Made by a program: the position numbers and the translations under genes. This document shows positions 7,799-15,888 of a stretch of 62,199 nt of DNA, in pieces (the stretch's first letter is position 1; every line of letters starts with the position of its first letter). The notes beneath the pieces were generated by a model. That model searched no databases. It saw only the letters and a list, made by a program, of their open reading frames with translations, and was not told the origin of the DNA. Source of the stretch: Pseudomonas reactans (GTDB lineage: Bacteria > Pseudomonadota > Gammaproteobacteria > Pseudomonadales > Pseudomonadaceae); the NCBI RefSeq assembly GCF_013385825.1, contig NZ_JACAPG010000004.1:1-62199 (forward strand), given 5' to 3'.

Positions 7799-8962
7799 AT
7801 GTCAGAACGCTTTTACCCACCCACAGAAGAAGAGTTACGCAAGCGACGGATCCTGACCCCGCAGCCATCGGGTGTGCCGTACTCGCCGTCTGTTGATTAC
7901 TTCGAGGCATCCCCTGCCCCGCCACCCGCGACAGCCAAACCTCCCGGCTGCGTCTTTATCAAGCCCTGCCAACTGCCTGACGGCATCACTCACTACTTCA
8001 ACCCAGCCGGTTACGTCCCGCTGGAGTTGATCAAGGAGTACAGCCATTTAAGCCTGTTGGGTGGGCGTGAAGTGGACAGCCGGGGGACGGTTGCCTTACG
8101 CAAGATCAGTGGTAGCGCTTTGCCTGCTGGGCTGGGGCAATTGGCATTGCGTTCGGCAGTTTTGGAGTCCGCGGCTACTGCCGTCGTGTCCGCTGCTGGT
8201 GGATTGTTGACAGGTTTGGTGGCGCTGGCTTGGCCGTCGGAATTGGGCGATAGCGCGCTCTACAGCGAAGCGCAATTGCGCTCGATGCAACGGGCGCGTT
8301 CGCAGATGCGGCTGCATATCGAGCAAAAGGAGGACGGCACGCTCAAGGGGTATGGTTTTTACACAGGCAACAACCCTGACTGGCAGATGATTGATGTGGT
8401 GCAGTTCCAAAGTCGCGGCGATCAGTTTGTGGCGGATTTGGGTGAAGGTGTGGAGCTGATCTGGACACCTGCCGTGGATCCAGGCGACACGCTAGGTATT
8501 CCGGCTCTGGAGGCTGCGCCGCAAGCGCCAGTGATATGGATTTACCCGCCGACGGAGAAGGCGGCGCAGATTCTGGTGAACCCGATTTACCCGCCGGAGT
8601 ATCGGGATTTTATTCTGGTGTTCCCGGTGGAGTCGGGGGTTCGGCCACTGTATGTGGTAATCAACAATCCAAGGAAAGGGCTCAGAAACCCAGACCATGA
8701 CTATTTCCCTGCCCCCGAAACCGAGGAGATAACAGGTTTCCCTGGTCTGATCCCCCAAAAACCTGTGACACCAAGAAGAGGTGGAGCCGGCTTACGCGAG
8801 CGCTGGATAGACGCAAAAGGAAGAAAGATATTTGAATGGGATTCCAAGAAAGGCGAGCTGGAAGTCTATCGGAACAGTGATCTAGAACACCTAGGCGCGT
8901 TTGACCCTTACACCGCCGAACGTCGAGGCCCGGCGGACCCGAAACGTCGAATCTACAGATAA
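7799..8962 (+). CDS. S-type pyocin-like bacteriocin with colicin E3-type RNase domain
   Basis: A 387-residue toxin. Residues about 50-120 contain CVFIKPCQLPDGITHYFNP and ISGSALPAGLGQL, typical of Pseudomonas S-type pyocin-domain proteins; about 145-285 fit the pyocin_S translocation domain; about 295-387 align without gaps to the C-terminal ribonuclease of colicin E3, which cleaves 16S rRNA in the decoding site (DYFPAPETEEI, GRKIFEWDS, HLGAFDP, DPKR). Of the E3 catalytic residues, Asp510, Glu517 and Arg545 correspond to Asp348, Glu355 and Arg383, but His513 corresponds to Lys351. No long receptor-binding domain precedes, so the protein is short for a colicin-type bacteriocin; uptake route is unclear. 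The cognate immunity gene follows after 15 bp. Confidence 0.9.
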   Translation: MSERFYPPTEEELRKRRILTPQPSGVPYSPSVDYFEASPAPPPATAKPPGCVFIKPCQLPDGITHYFNPAGYVPLELIKEYSHLSLLGGREVDSRGTVALRKISGSALPAGLGQLALRSAVLESAATAVVSAAGGLLTGLVALAWPSELGDSALYSEAQLRSMQRARSQMRLHIEQKEDGTLKGYGFYTGNNPDWQMIDVVQFQSRGDQFVADLGEGVELIWTPAVDPGDTLGIPALEAAPQAPVIWIYPPTEKAAQILVNPIYPPEYRDFILVFPVESGVRPLYVVINNPRKGLRNPDHDYFPAPETEEITGFPGLIPQKPVTPRRGGAGLRERWIDAKGRKIFEWDSKKGELEVYRNSDLEHLGAFDPYTAERRGPADPKRRIYR

Positions 8963-8977
8963 CGAGGAACTCGGAAA

Positions 8978-9265
8978 ATGGTGATGAAAATCAAATTACG
9001 ATGGTACGAAAAGCACAGCAATGACTTGAAAGCGCATGAGTACTCAGCGGACATCGAAGATTCAGACGGCGTTTTTGAAGCGTTGGGTTTAGCTGAAGAA
9101 ACTGCGATATATGCAGATGTATTCAACGTATTGCCTAAATGGCTAGCGATTATTCAACCGTACTTCCAACACATGATTGAACCCGACCACTTCGACTATC
9201 AAATCTCCTTCCGCTACCAAGGCGCCTGGCCACCACCTCCCAAGCAACCTAACAAGGAGTTTTGA
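8978..9265 (+). CDS. Colicin E3/cloacin-type immunity protein
   Basis: An acidic 95-residue protein of the cloacin immunity family, which binds and blocks the E3-type nuclease domain in the producer. It aligns with ImmE3 along its length: KLRWYEKHSNDLKAHEYS near the start and LPKWLAIIQPYFQH with FDYQISFRYQG near the end. Translation may start at 8978 or at the second ATG (8984). The gene is tightly coupled to the toxin gene. Its base composition is more AT-rich than the surrounding chromosome, as often seen for imported bacteriocin cassettes. Confidence 0.92.
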   Translation: MVMKIKLRWYEKHSNDLKAHEYSADIEDSDGVFEALGLAEETAIYADVFNVLPKWLAIIQPYFQHMIEPDHFDYQISFRYQGAWPPPPKQPNKEF

Positions 9266-9269
9266 TGCA

Positions 9270-9827
9270 ATGAGACCTGTACTGCAAAAGCCCCTCCTCT
9301 ACCGCTCAGTCAACACCCGAACCCATGGCGTACGCCACGGGAGTTGCGGCGCTTACCGGTACGAACGCCACAGCAAAAAAGCACAGCGCACCCTATCAAC
9401 TCGAGGCTCAATGCACAGCCACCATCAACACGGGTTTGATTACACCCCACTATTCCGCTTCCTCCTATCCAAAGTCGGTCATCCCTGGGATCAGGTTTTC
9501 AGCGAAGCCAACGCCCGCCTGAATCGCCCGGAGCCGGTGTTCTGGATAGTTGCGCAACATGAAAGCGACAAGCATGACTACGTGAGAACAGATGAAAATA
9601 GCTACTACAGCGGCTTGTGTATCGACGAAGCCGGCCTGCTGCAAAAGGTCAATCCACAGCTGACGCCCGAGCAGATGAAACCCATTTGCGATGGCTACAC
9701 CCACACCTTCAACGGTGTGGTATTCGCCCAGCCTTTACCACGCAAACGGAGGCCAACGCCCGCGTTCATCCCTCCTTCACCTCACTCCCCGCCCCCCCAA
9801 TCAACACCCGATTCCCCGGATCCGTAA
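9270..9827 (+). CDS. Hypothetical protein linked to the bacteriocin genes
   Basis: About 185 residues. The ATG at 9270 lies 4 bp after the immunity stop and has AAGGAG at 9254, so it is part of the toxin-immunity operon. The first 50 residues are basic and Tyr/Arg/His-rich (GVRHGSCGAYRYERHSKK); the rest contains DYTPLFRFLLSKVG, PVFWIVAQHE and YTHTFNGVVF. No signal peptide or membrane segment. The final 20 residues are proline-rich and overlap the convergent lipoprotein gene by 62 bp, which suggests the original 3' end was lost and the frame now runs into neighbouring sequence. The family seems known in Pseudomonas but I cannot assign a function. Confidence 0.65.
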   Translation: MRPVLQKPLLYRSVNTRTHGVRHGSCGAYRYERHSKKAQRTLSTRGSMHSHHQHGFDYTPLFRFLLSKVGHPWDQVFSEANARLNRPEPVFWIVAQHESDKHDYVRTDENSYYSGLCIDEAGLLQKVNPQLTPEQMKPICDGYTHTFNGVVFAQPLPRKRRPTPAFIPPSPHSPPPQSTPDSPDP

Positions 9828-10338
9828 CATCAAACACCTGCAGCGCACACGCCGCACGGTTGAGCAGGAACTGAAACTCCACCAAATACACCTTGGCCTT
9901 CTCTGGGCTGAACGTGCTCATCACCGGCCCGCAGCTGTAATAAGCCCCATTGCCCTGGCTTCTCGCCGAGCTAGACACGGTGAGTTTCTTGCCAGGGTCC
10001 GCCTGAATCTCCAACTGTGGAAACCGCTTGAACCCCGCACTCGCCACCGTTTGGTTCAGCTTGGCGATCCAGTTGAAGACCTTGCCTTCACCGGTGTCCA
10101 TTACAGTGCCGAGGGTTTCCAGGCGTTGGTCGGGGTCGCCTTCGCGGCGGATCGCAAATTCGACGGGGTTGGTGCCGCCGGTGGCCTTCATGATGACCTT
10201 GGCGTGCTCCGCATCCACGGCCACGGTTTTCTGGCGCAGTTGAATGCCGTCCTTGAGCAGGCTGGGCGATGAGTCGCGTTGGTTGGATTGGCAGGCGCCC
10301 AGGGCCAGGGCGATGGAGAGCAGCGCGATTCGCTTCAC
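9766..10338 (-). CDS. Predicted lipoprotein
   Basis: A 190-residue protein with a lipoprotein signal (KRIALLSIALALGACQS, lipobox LGAC). The start is GTG at 10338, preceded by AAGGA. The mature part has no motif that I recognise; two further Cys residues (SCGPV and ACALQ) could form a disulfide in the periplasm. It is transcribed towards the bacteriocin operon and its 3' end overlaps the last frame of that operon. Function unknown. Confidence 0.75.
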   Translation of the reverse strand: MKRIALLSIALALGACQSNQRDSSPSLLKDGIQLRQKTVAVDAEHAKVIMKATGGTNPVEFAIRREGDPDQRLETLGTVMDTGEGKVFNWIAKLNQTVASAGFKRFPQLEIQADPGKKLTVSSSARSQGNGAYYSCGPVMSTFSPEKAKVYLVEFQFLLNRAACALQVFDVTDPGNRVLIGGAGSEVKEG

Positions 10339-10406
10339 GGGGGATGTCCTTATCGGGGTGAGAGTGAGTAATGACTGGACCCGCGTTTAAACAGAATGTT
10401 CCGCCA

Positions 10407-10568
10407 CTATGCCGATTCGTTAAACACCAACTGCGCGCACAACCCACCTTGCTCACGGTTATGCAGTGCCAACCGACAGCCGATCTTGCTCACGATCATT
10501 TCGACAATCGCCAAGCCCAACCCCGCGCCATTGGCGTTGCCTCGACGTTCAGAAACGCGCGCGAGTGA
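10407..10568 (-). pseudogene. 3' remnant of a sensor histidine kinase
   Basis: On the minus strand an in-frame segment reads ARVSERRGNANGAGLGLAIV followed by EMIVSKIGCRLALHNREQGG and ends at a TAG (10407-10409). This is the G2/GLGLAI end of a HATPase_c kinase domain. No kinase start, H-box or N-box is present, since the cytochrome gene begins directly at 10569. It is therefore a truncated leftover of a two-component sensor and not a gene. Confidence 0.75.
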
Positions 10569-10943
10569 TCACTTGGGCTGGAAGGTTTCCAGGTACGCCA
10601 GGATGTTTTCAATTTTCTCCTGATCACTGATGCCCCAGAAAATCATGCGCGTGCCGCTCACCACTTTCTTCGGTGCTTCGATGTAGGCGGCGAGTTTGTC
10701 GCGCGTCCAGACCACGCCGGAGTTTTTCATCGCGTCGGAGTACTGATAGTCCGTGGTGGTCCCGGCAGGCCTTCCGATGATGCCGTTGAGCTCGGGCCCG
10801 AACCCACCTCGCGCACCTTCGCCGATGCTGTGGCAACCGCCGCAGGTCTTGGTGAAGAGCTTGCCGCCGGCCTCGGCGTCACCGGCTGCGAAGGTTGGGC
10901 TCGCGTTGAGGATCAAGGCGAGGGTGAACACGGCGTACTTCAT
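10569..10943 (-). CDS. Periplasmic class I cytochrome c
   Basis: A 124-residue secreted monohaem cytochrome. The ATG at 10943 is followed by a Sec signal (KYAVFTLALILNASPTFAAG). The haem motif is CGGCH and the likely distal Met ligand lies in SGTRMIFWGI; the GFGPELNGIIGRPAG block is typical of the cytochrome c2/c550-like group. It carries electrons in the periplasm; the partner is unknown. Its 3' end abuts the kinase remnant, indicating a rearrangement junction, and the divergent neighbour is a receiver-domain gene. Confidence 0.92.
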   Translation of the reverse strand: MKYAVFTLALILNASPTFAAGDAEAGGKLFTKTCGGCHSIGEGARGGFGPELNGIIGRPAGTTTDYQYSDAMKNSGVVWTRDKLAAYIEAPKKVVSGTRMIFWGISDQEKIENILAYLETFQPK

Positions 10944-11091
10944 GGACGGCTCCACAACAGGTAGAGAGAGGATTATGCCTGTTTGTCCGGCCCCAATGGC
11001 CACTCAGGTCATGATTCACGTAGCGCCGCAGCCCTCTGAACGACCACCCATCGCTTCAAATACATCCAATCGAACCTATCGGGCGGTGGTC

Positions 11092-11124
11092 TACTCCACC
11101 TTACTGAACCCTGATGGTGGAGTA
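11092..11124 (+). promoter_or_regulatory. Perfect 9-bp inverted repeat covering a Shine-Dalgarno site
   Basis: TACTCCACC (11092-11100) and GGTGGAGTA (11116-11124) are exact complements separated by 15 nt. The 3' arm contains GGAG, the ribosome-binding site of the receiver gene that starts at 11131. In RNA the hairpin would hide the site; as DNA it could be an operator. Confidence 0.5.
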
Positions 11125-11130
11125 ACGATC

Positions 11131-11511
11131 ATGGCTCAGCCATCGATTTTGGTATTGGAAGACGACGAAATCATTCGGGCGTTGATGGTGGATGTGCTGG
11201 AGGATTTCGGCGCGGTGGTGACGTCGTTTCCCTCGGCAGATGAAGGGATGATTTATCTGGAACGGGGCGATGATCCGGTGGACCTGATTGTCAGCGACAT
11301 TCAGATGCCCGGTTTGCTCAACGGCTATGACTTGAGTCGGGTGGTGGCCCATCGTTGGCCAACCGTGCCGGTGCTGCTTACCTCCGGCAACACCAAGCTG
11401 GCCGCGCAACTGGGTGGTTCTGTGCGTTTTTTACCCAAACCGTGGAGCGCCGAGATTTTGCTCAGGTGCGTGCAAACCGCCCTGACCCAGCAAGGATCGT
11501 CCATGCATTGA
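11131..11511 (+). CDS. Single-domain response regulator
   Basis: A 126-residue protein consisting of one CheY-like receiver domain and no output domain. The acidic pocket is LEDDE near residue 10, the phospho-acceptor Asp lies in IVSDIQMP, the conserved Thr/Ser in LLTSGN and the Lys in FLPKPW. It lies upstream of bphO and bphP on the same strand (195 bp to bphO), so it is a good candidate partner for the BphP kinase, although it may be transcribed separately. Known BphP proteins often signal to single-domain receivers; here that is inference. Confidence 0.9.
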   Translation: MAQPSILVLEDDEIIRALMVDVLEDFGAVVTSFPSADEGMIYLERGDDPVDLIVSDIQMPGLLNGYDLSRVVAHRWPTVPVLLTSGNTKLAAQLGGSVRFLPKPWSAEILLRCVQTALTQQGSSMH

Positions 11512-11705
11512 TAGCGTCACGACATCATTTAAACCGAACTTCGCGCCAAGCGCTGCGGTCATTGATGAGCAAGGAGCGACTTTTCTGATCCGCTGGTCAG
11601 CCTTTTCGCCTTGTGCGTTCAGAAGAAGGCTTTGAGGTGTGTAGAATCGTCGCCCATTTCCACGCGTCATTCATGGTCGAAAGGCCCACAGTTCGAGCTT
11701 ACTGA

Positions 11706-12320
11706 ATGCATTCACAGGCCCATGACGTTGGTGCGCCCTCATTGCTGGAAGCGTTGCGCACAGGCACGGCCCTGCTGCATGTGGCGCTGGAAAAGCGTCT
11801 GCCGTTTTTCTCAGAACGACTGGATGCCGATTGGTACCTGCGCTTACTCCAGGCGTATTACGGGTTTTATGGTGCAGTCGAGTCAGCACTGTACGACAGT
11901 GGCTTGATTCCTGACGGCTACGACTCCGCGTTGCGTGTGAAAACGCCGACGCTGGTCAGTGATCTCAATGCCCTAGGCCTGGATGACCGAGCTGTCGACA
12001 CCCTGCCCCGTTGCCTTGAACTCCCCACGTTCGACACTCCCGCTGCCTGCCTGGGCGCCTTGTATGTACTCGAAGGCGCGACCCTGGGCGGCCAGGTACT
12101 GCGCCGGGAAATGAACCAGCGCCTGAGTGTGAGTGCCGACAACGGTGGTGCGTTTCTCAATATCTACGGAGTAGAAACCGGCCGACGCTGGAAAGACTTT
12201 CTTGATTACCTGGGCGACCAGCCACTCGACGCGCCAGCCAAACAGCGCGCAGTGGACGCTGCCCGATCAACATTCAGCTGTTTTGAGCAATGGCTCGACA
12301 GCCAGGAGGTACTGCTATGA
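11706..12320 (+). CDS. bphO: Biliverdin-forming haem oxygenase
   Basis: A 204-residue cytoplasmic haem oxygenase that opens haem to biliverdin, the chromophore of bacteriophytochrome. The proximal-His region is ALLHVALEKRLPFF, and the distal helix has YVLEGATLGGQVL. Its stop overlaps the bphP start by 4 bp (ATGA), so chromophore and apoprotein synthesis are coupled. The upstream ribosome-binding site is weak. Length and motifs match Pseudomonas BphO. Confidence 0.95.
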   Translation: MHSQAHDVGAPSLLEALRTGTALLHVALEKRLPFFSERLDADWYLRLLQAYYGFYGAVESALYDSGLIPDGYDSALRVKTPTLVSDLNALGLDDRAVDTLPRCLELPTFDTPAACLGALYVLEGATLGGQVLRREMNQRLSVSADNGGAFLNIYGVETGRRWKDFLDYLGDQPLDAPAKQRAVDAARSTFSCFEQWLDSQEVLL

Positions 12321-14560
12321 AACCCGAAGATTTTGAAGAGCTGCTTGCCAACTGTGCCGACGAGCCCATCCGTTTTCCTGGAGCGATCCAGCCCCACGGT
12401 GTGCTGCTGACGTTGTCGGAGCCGGACCTGAACATCATCCAGGTCAGCGCCAACATCGCCAATTTGTTTGGCCATGCCCCCGATGCGCTGCTGGGCCAGC
12501 CACTGCACACGTTGGTAGGCGCGGAGCACGCCAAGGCGGTTGCCGTCATGGCCGAAAACCATACGTTCTTCGATGCCCCCCCTTTGCATGTCACATTCAA
12601 CGGCGCGGAATTCGAAGGCCTGCTGCACCGCCATCAAAATGTGCTGGTGCTGGAGTTCGAACCGCTGGTCAAGGATTTCCGCCCACGGGCGCTGAATGGT
12701 CGCACCAGTGACCTGGGCAAAATGCTGCAGCGTTTGCAGTCGGCGAAAACCCTGCAAGCGCTGTACGAAATCAGCGTGAATGAAATCCAGGCCATGACTG
12801 GGTACGACCGGGTACTCATCTATCGCTTTGAAGACGAAGGCCATGGCCAAGTGATCGCCGAAGCGTCGGCGCCGTCCATGGAGCTGTTCAACGGGCTGTT
12901 CTTCCCCGCGTCCGACATCCCGGAGCAAGCCCGTGAGCTGTATCGCACCAATTGGCTACGCATCATCCCGAACGCGGCCTACGAGCCCGTGCCCCTGCTG
13001 CCCAAGCTGCGTCCGGACACCGGCCAGCCGTTGGACTTGAGCTTCGCCACCCTGCGCAGCGTGTCGCCGATTCATTGCCAGTACATGCAGAATATGGGCG
13101 TGTTGTCGTCCATGAGTATCTCGCTGATGAAGGGCGACAAACTGTGGGGCCTGATCAGCTGCGGCAACCGTGATCCGTTGCTGGTGCCCAATGACCTGCG
13201 CACGGCCTGCCAAACCATCGGCCAGGTGCTGTCACTGCAAATCAGCGCCATGGAAGCCCTGGACCTGAGCCGTCAGCGTGAAGAGAAAGTCGAGGCCCTG
13301 GCCTTGCTTGATCAGGCGATGAAGCGCTCGGAAGCAAACGTGTTCGACGGCCTGGCCCAGCAAGGTCAGTTGCTGATGGACCTGACCCTGTCCGGCGGCG
13401 TGGCAATCATCGAAGACAAGCAACTGCACCGCTACGGCAACTGCCCGGAGCCGGCGCAGATCCGTGCTTTGCACAAGTGGCTGCAGGAAGGTGGCGAGCC
13501 GGTGTTCTCCAGCCATAACCTGTCGTCGGTCTACCCGCCGGCCGCCGAGTTCCAGCAGGTAGCCAGTGGCGTGCTGGCCATGAGTCTGCCCAAGCCTGTG
13601 GATAACGGCGTGCTGTGGTTCCGCCCGGAAGTGAAGGAGAACATCAACTGGAGCGGCGACCCGAAAAAACCGCTGGACCTGGAAAACTCCGACGCCGGCC
13701 TGCGCCTTCGCCCACGCACCTCATTTGAAATCTGGAAAGTGGAAATGGCCGGCATCTCCACCAAGTGGAGCCATGGCGATCACTTTGCCGCCAACGATCT
13801 GCGCCGCTCGGCCCTGGAAAACGACCTGGCCCGCCAGGTGCTCCGCGAGCAACAAGCTGTGCGCGCCCGCGATGAACTGGTGGCGGTGGTGTCCCACGAC
13901 CTGCGCAACCCGATGACGGTGATCTCGATGCTGTGCGGCATGATGCAGAAGGCCTTCAGCTCTGACGGCCCACACACATCGCGACGGATTTCCTCGGCCA
14001 TCGACACCATGCAGCAGGCCGCCGGGCGTATGAATGTGTTGCTGGAAGACTTGCTCGACACCTCGAAAATCGAGGCCGGGCGTTACGTGGTTCGGCCAGT
14101 GATCCTGGATGTCAGCCAGATCTTCGACGAGGCCTACTCACTGCTGGCGCCCCTGGCGATGGAGAAAGGCATCGACCTGTCGTTCAACGCCGAGCCTGGG
14201 CTGCAAATCAATGCCGACCCGGAGCGTCTGTTCCAGGTGCTGTCGAACCTGATCGGCAATGCCATCAAGTTCACCCCGCGCCAGGGCAACATCGGTATCA
14301 GCGCCATGAGCAATGGCGAAGAAATCGTGTTCTCGGTGCGTGACTCCGGTGAAGGTATTGCACCGGAACAACTGCCTCACGTGTTCGATCGCTACTGGAC
14401 TCAAGCGGAAAACAATCCGACTGGCAGCGGGCTGGGACTGTACATCACGCAAGGCATCGTCCAGGCCCATGGCGGCAAGATCGTTGCCGAGAGTGAGGTG
14501 GGTCGCGGCAGTGAGTTCCGGTTCACAGTGCCGAAGGTGATTGACGACTCGCATACCTGA
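12317..14560 (+). CDS. bphP: Bacteriophytochrome histidine kinase
   Basis: Red/far-red photoreceptor of 747 residues. The start at 12317 has AGGAGG ahead and overlaps the bphO stop. Order of domains: PAS (about 1-120) with the biliverdin-binding Cys13 in LLANCADEPIRF; GAF (about 140-310) with the PASDIP motif; PHY (about 330-510) with the tongue motif PRTSFEIWK; HisKA with His527 in VVSHDLRNPMTVI; HATPase_c with DSGEGIAPEQLPHVFDRYW and GSGLGLYI. It has all residues needed for chromophore binding and autophosphorylation. No response regulator is fused or downstream; the receiver at 11131-11511 is the nearest candidate partner. Confidence 0.96.
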   Translation: MKPEDFEELLANCADEPIRFPGAIQPHGVLLTLSEPDLNIIQVSANIANLFGHAPDALLGQPLHTLVGAEHAKAVAVMAENHTFFDAPPLHVTFNGAEFEGLLHRHQNVLVLEFEPLVKDFRPRALNGRTSDLGKMLQRLQSAKTLQALYEISVNEIQAMTGYDRVLIYRFEDEGHGQVIAEASAPSMELFNGLFFPASDIPEQARELYRTNWLRIIPNAAYEPVPLLPKLRPDTGQPLDLSFATLRSVSPIHCQYMQNMGVLSSMSISLMKGDKLWGLISCGNRDPLLVPNDLRTACQTIGQVLSLQISAMEALDLSRQREEKVEALALLDQAMKRSEANVFDGLAQQGQLLMDLTLSGGVAIIEDKQLHRYGNCPEPAQIRALHKWLQEGGEPVFSSHNLSSVYPPAAEFQQVASGVLAMSLPKPVDNGVLWFRPEVKENINWSGDPKKPLDLENSDAGLRLRPRTSFEIWKVEMAGISTKWSHGDHFAANDLRRSALENDLARQVLREQQAVRARDELVAVVSHDLRNPMTVISMLCGMMQKAFSSDGPHTSRRISSAIDTMQQAAGRMNVLLEDLLDTSKIEAGRYVVRPVILDVSQIFDEAYSLLAPLAMEKGIDLSFNAEPGLQINADPERLFQVLSNLIGNAIKFTPRQGNIGISAMSNGEEIVFSVRDSGEGIAPEQLPHVFDRYWTQAENNPTGSGLGLYITQGIVQAHGGKIVAESEVGRGSEFRFTVPKVIDDSHT

Positions 14561-14571
14561 TGGACCTTGGG

Positions 14572-15888
14572 CTAAACAGGTAACACCACCACCGCCTCCA
14601 ACCCCCCACCCTGGCGCTCGGCCAGGGTCAAGGTGCCGCCATGTTCCAGCACAATCGCCCGAGCGGTGGAGAGCCCCAAGCCGACACCGCCCGTGCTTTT
14701 GTTGCGTGACCCTTCAAGGCGATAGAACGGCAGGAACACCTGCTCACGATGCTCAACGGGAATGCCTGGCCCGCGATCGAGTACGCGAACCACCACCTCT
14801 CCATTCCTCTGCTGCAACTCGATCTCCGGCGCGGTGCCGTAGTGAATCGCGTTGTCCATCAGGTTGGTCATCACGCGCTTGAGGCCCAACGGTCGGCCGA
14901 AGTACACCAGGCGCGGCGGGCCGCGAAAGGTCAGGTCAATGGCCTGGTCGCGGTAGTCGTCGATCAGGGTTTGCAGCAATTCCGCGAGGTCCAGTTGGGT
15001 GGCTTGTTCCAGGCGGGCATCGTCGCGGAAGAATTCCAGCGCGGTGTTGATCATGGCCTGCATTTCATCCACATCGCGAAACAGCTTTTGCTGCTGATCA
15101 GCATCCTCGATGAACTCCCCGCGCAGGCGCAGGCGGGTCAACGGCGCACGCAGGTCGTGGGAAATGGCCGCGAGCATTTGGGTGCGATCCTGGATGAAAT
15201 GCCGCAACTGCGCCTGCATGCTGTTGAAGGCCAGGATCGCCTGGCGGATTTCGTGCGGGCCGACCGGCTCGATGGGCGGTGCCCGAAAGTCGGCACCAAA
15301 GCGCCGCGCGCCTTGAGTGAAGTGCTGCAGAGGGCGGGCCAGGCGGCGGGTCGCGACCAGGGTGACCAGCGCGGTCGAGATCAGCACCAGCAGCACCACG
15401 ATCAGGCTGCGTGCACCATCATCCAAACCCCAACTGCGCGACGGCGCGCTGAACATCAGCCAGGAGCGGTCAGCCAATTGCACCAGCAGCGCATAGCGGC
15501 CGTTGCCGCCGGGCCAGTCAGACGGCTCATACGCCTCCATCGGACGAGGTGGCCCTTGGAGCAGGTGCTTGAAGACCTGCTCGCCCGAGTGGAAATCAGG
15601 GTCGGCCAGAACGGGTAACCCCAATGCCTGGCGCTGCGCGGCCCAGGTCACCCTGAACGCTTCGTCACCTACCGCTTGGGCCAGACGTGAACGTTGCGAC
15701 GGGTCGGAGGCCTCGACCACGCGCACGACCACGGCGATCCTTTCCAACAACCCGATTTCAGTCAGCGGTGGTCGCGCCCACACACCTGCCATTTGCACAA
15801 ACAAAGCGTTGAATGCCAATGCAGTCAACATCGCAATCAAGATGGTCAGGGCGATCCAGCGCGCCACAGTATCGCGTGGGCGCCTCAT
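14572..15888 (-). CDS. Sensor histidine kinase (EnvZ-like architecture)
   Basis: A 438-residue membrane sensor. TM1 lies near residues 10-35 and TM2 near 155-180, bounding a periplasmic domain of about 120 residues; then HAMP (RRLARPLQHFTQG), HisKA with His in AAISHDLRAPLTRLR, N-box LMDNAIHYG, and G boxes DRGPGIP and GVGLGLSTARAI. Its start overlaps the stop of the response regulator gene by 4 bp, so both are made together. The signal is unknown. It converges with bphP, with 11 bp between the stops. Confidence 0.94.
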   Translation of the reverse strand: MRRPRDTVARWIALTILIAMLTALAFNALFVQMAGVWARPPLTEIGLLERIAVVVRVVEASDPSQRSRLAQAVGDEAFRVTWAAQRQALGLPVLADPDFHSGEQVFKHLLQGPPRPMEAYEPSDWPGGNGRYALLVQLADRSWLMFSAPSRSWGLDDGARSLIVVLLVLISTALVTLVATRRLARPLQHFTQGARRFGADFRAPPIEPVGPHEIRQAILAFNSMQAQLRHFIQDRTQMLAAISHDLRAPLTRLRLRGEFIEDADQQQKLFRDVDEMQAMINTALEFFRDDARLEQATQLDLAELLQTLIDDYRDQAIDLTFRGPPRLVYFGRPLGLKRVMTNLMDNAIHYGTAPEIELQQRNGEVVVRVLDRGPGIPVEHREQVFLPFYRLEGSRNKSTGGVGLGLSTARAIVLEHGGTLTLAERQGGGLEAVVVLPV

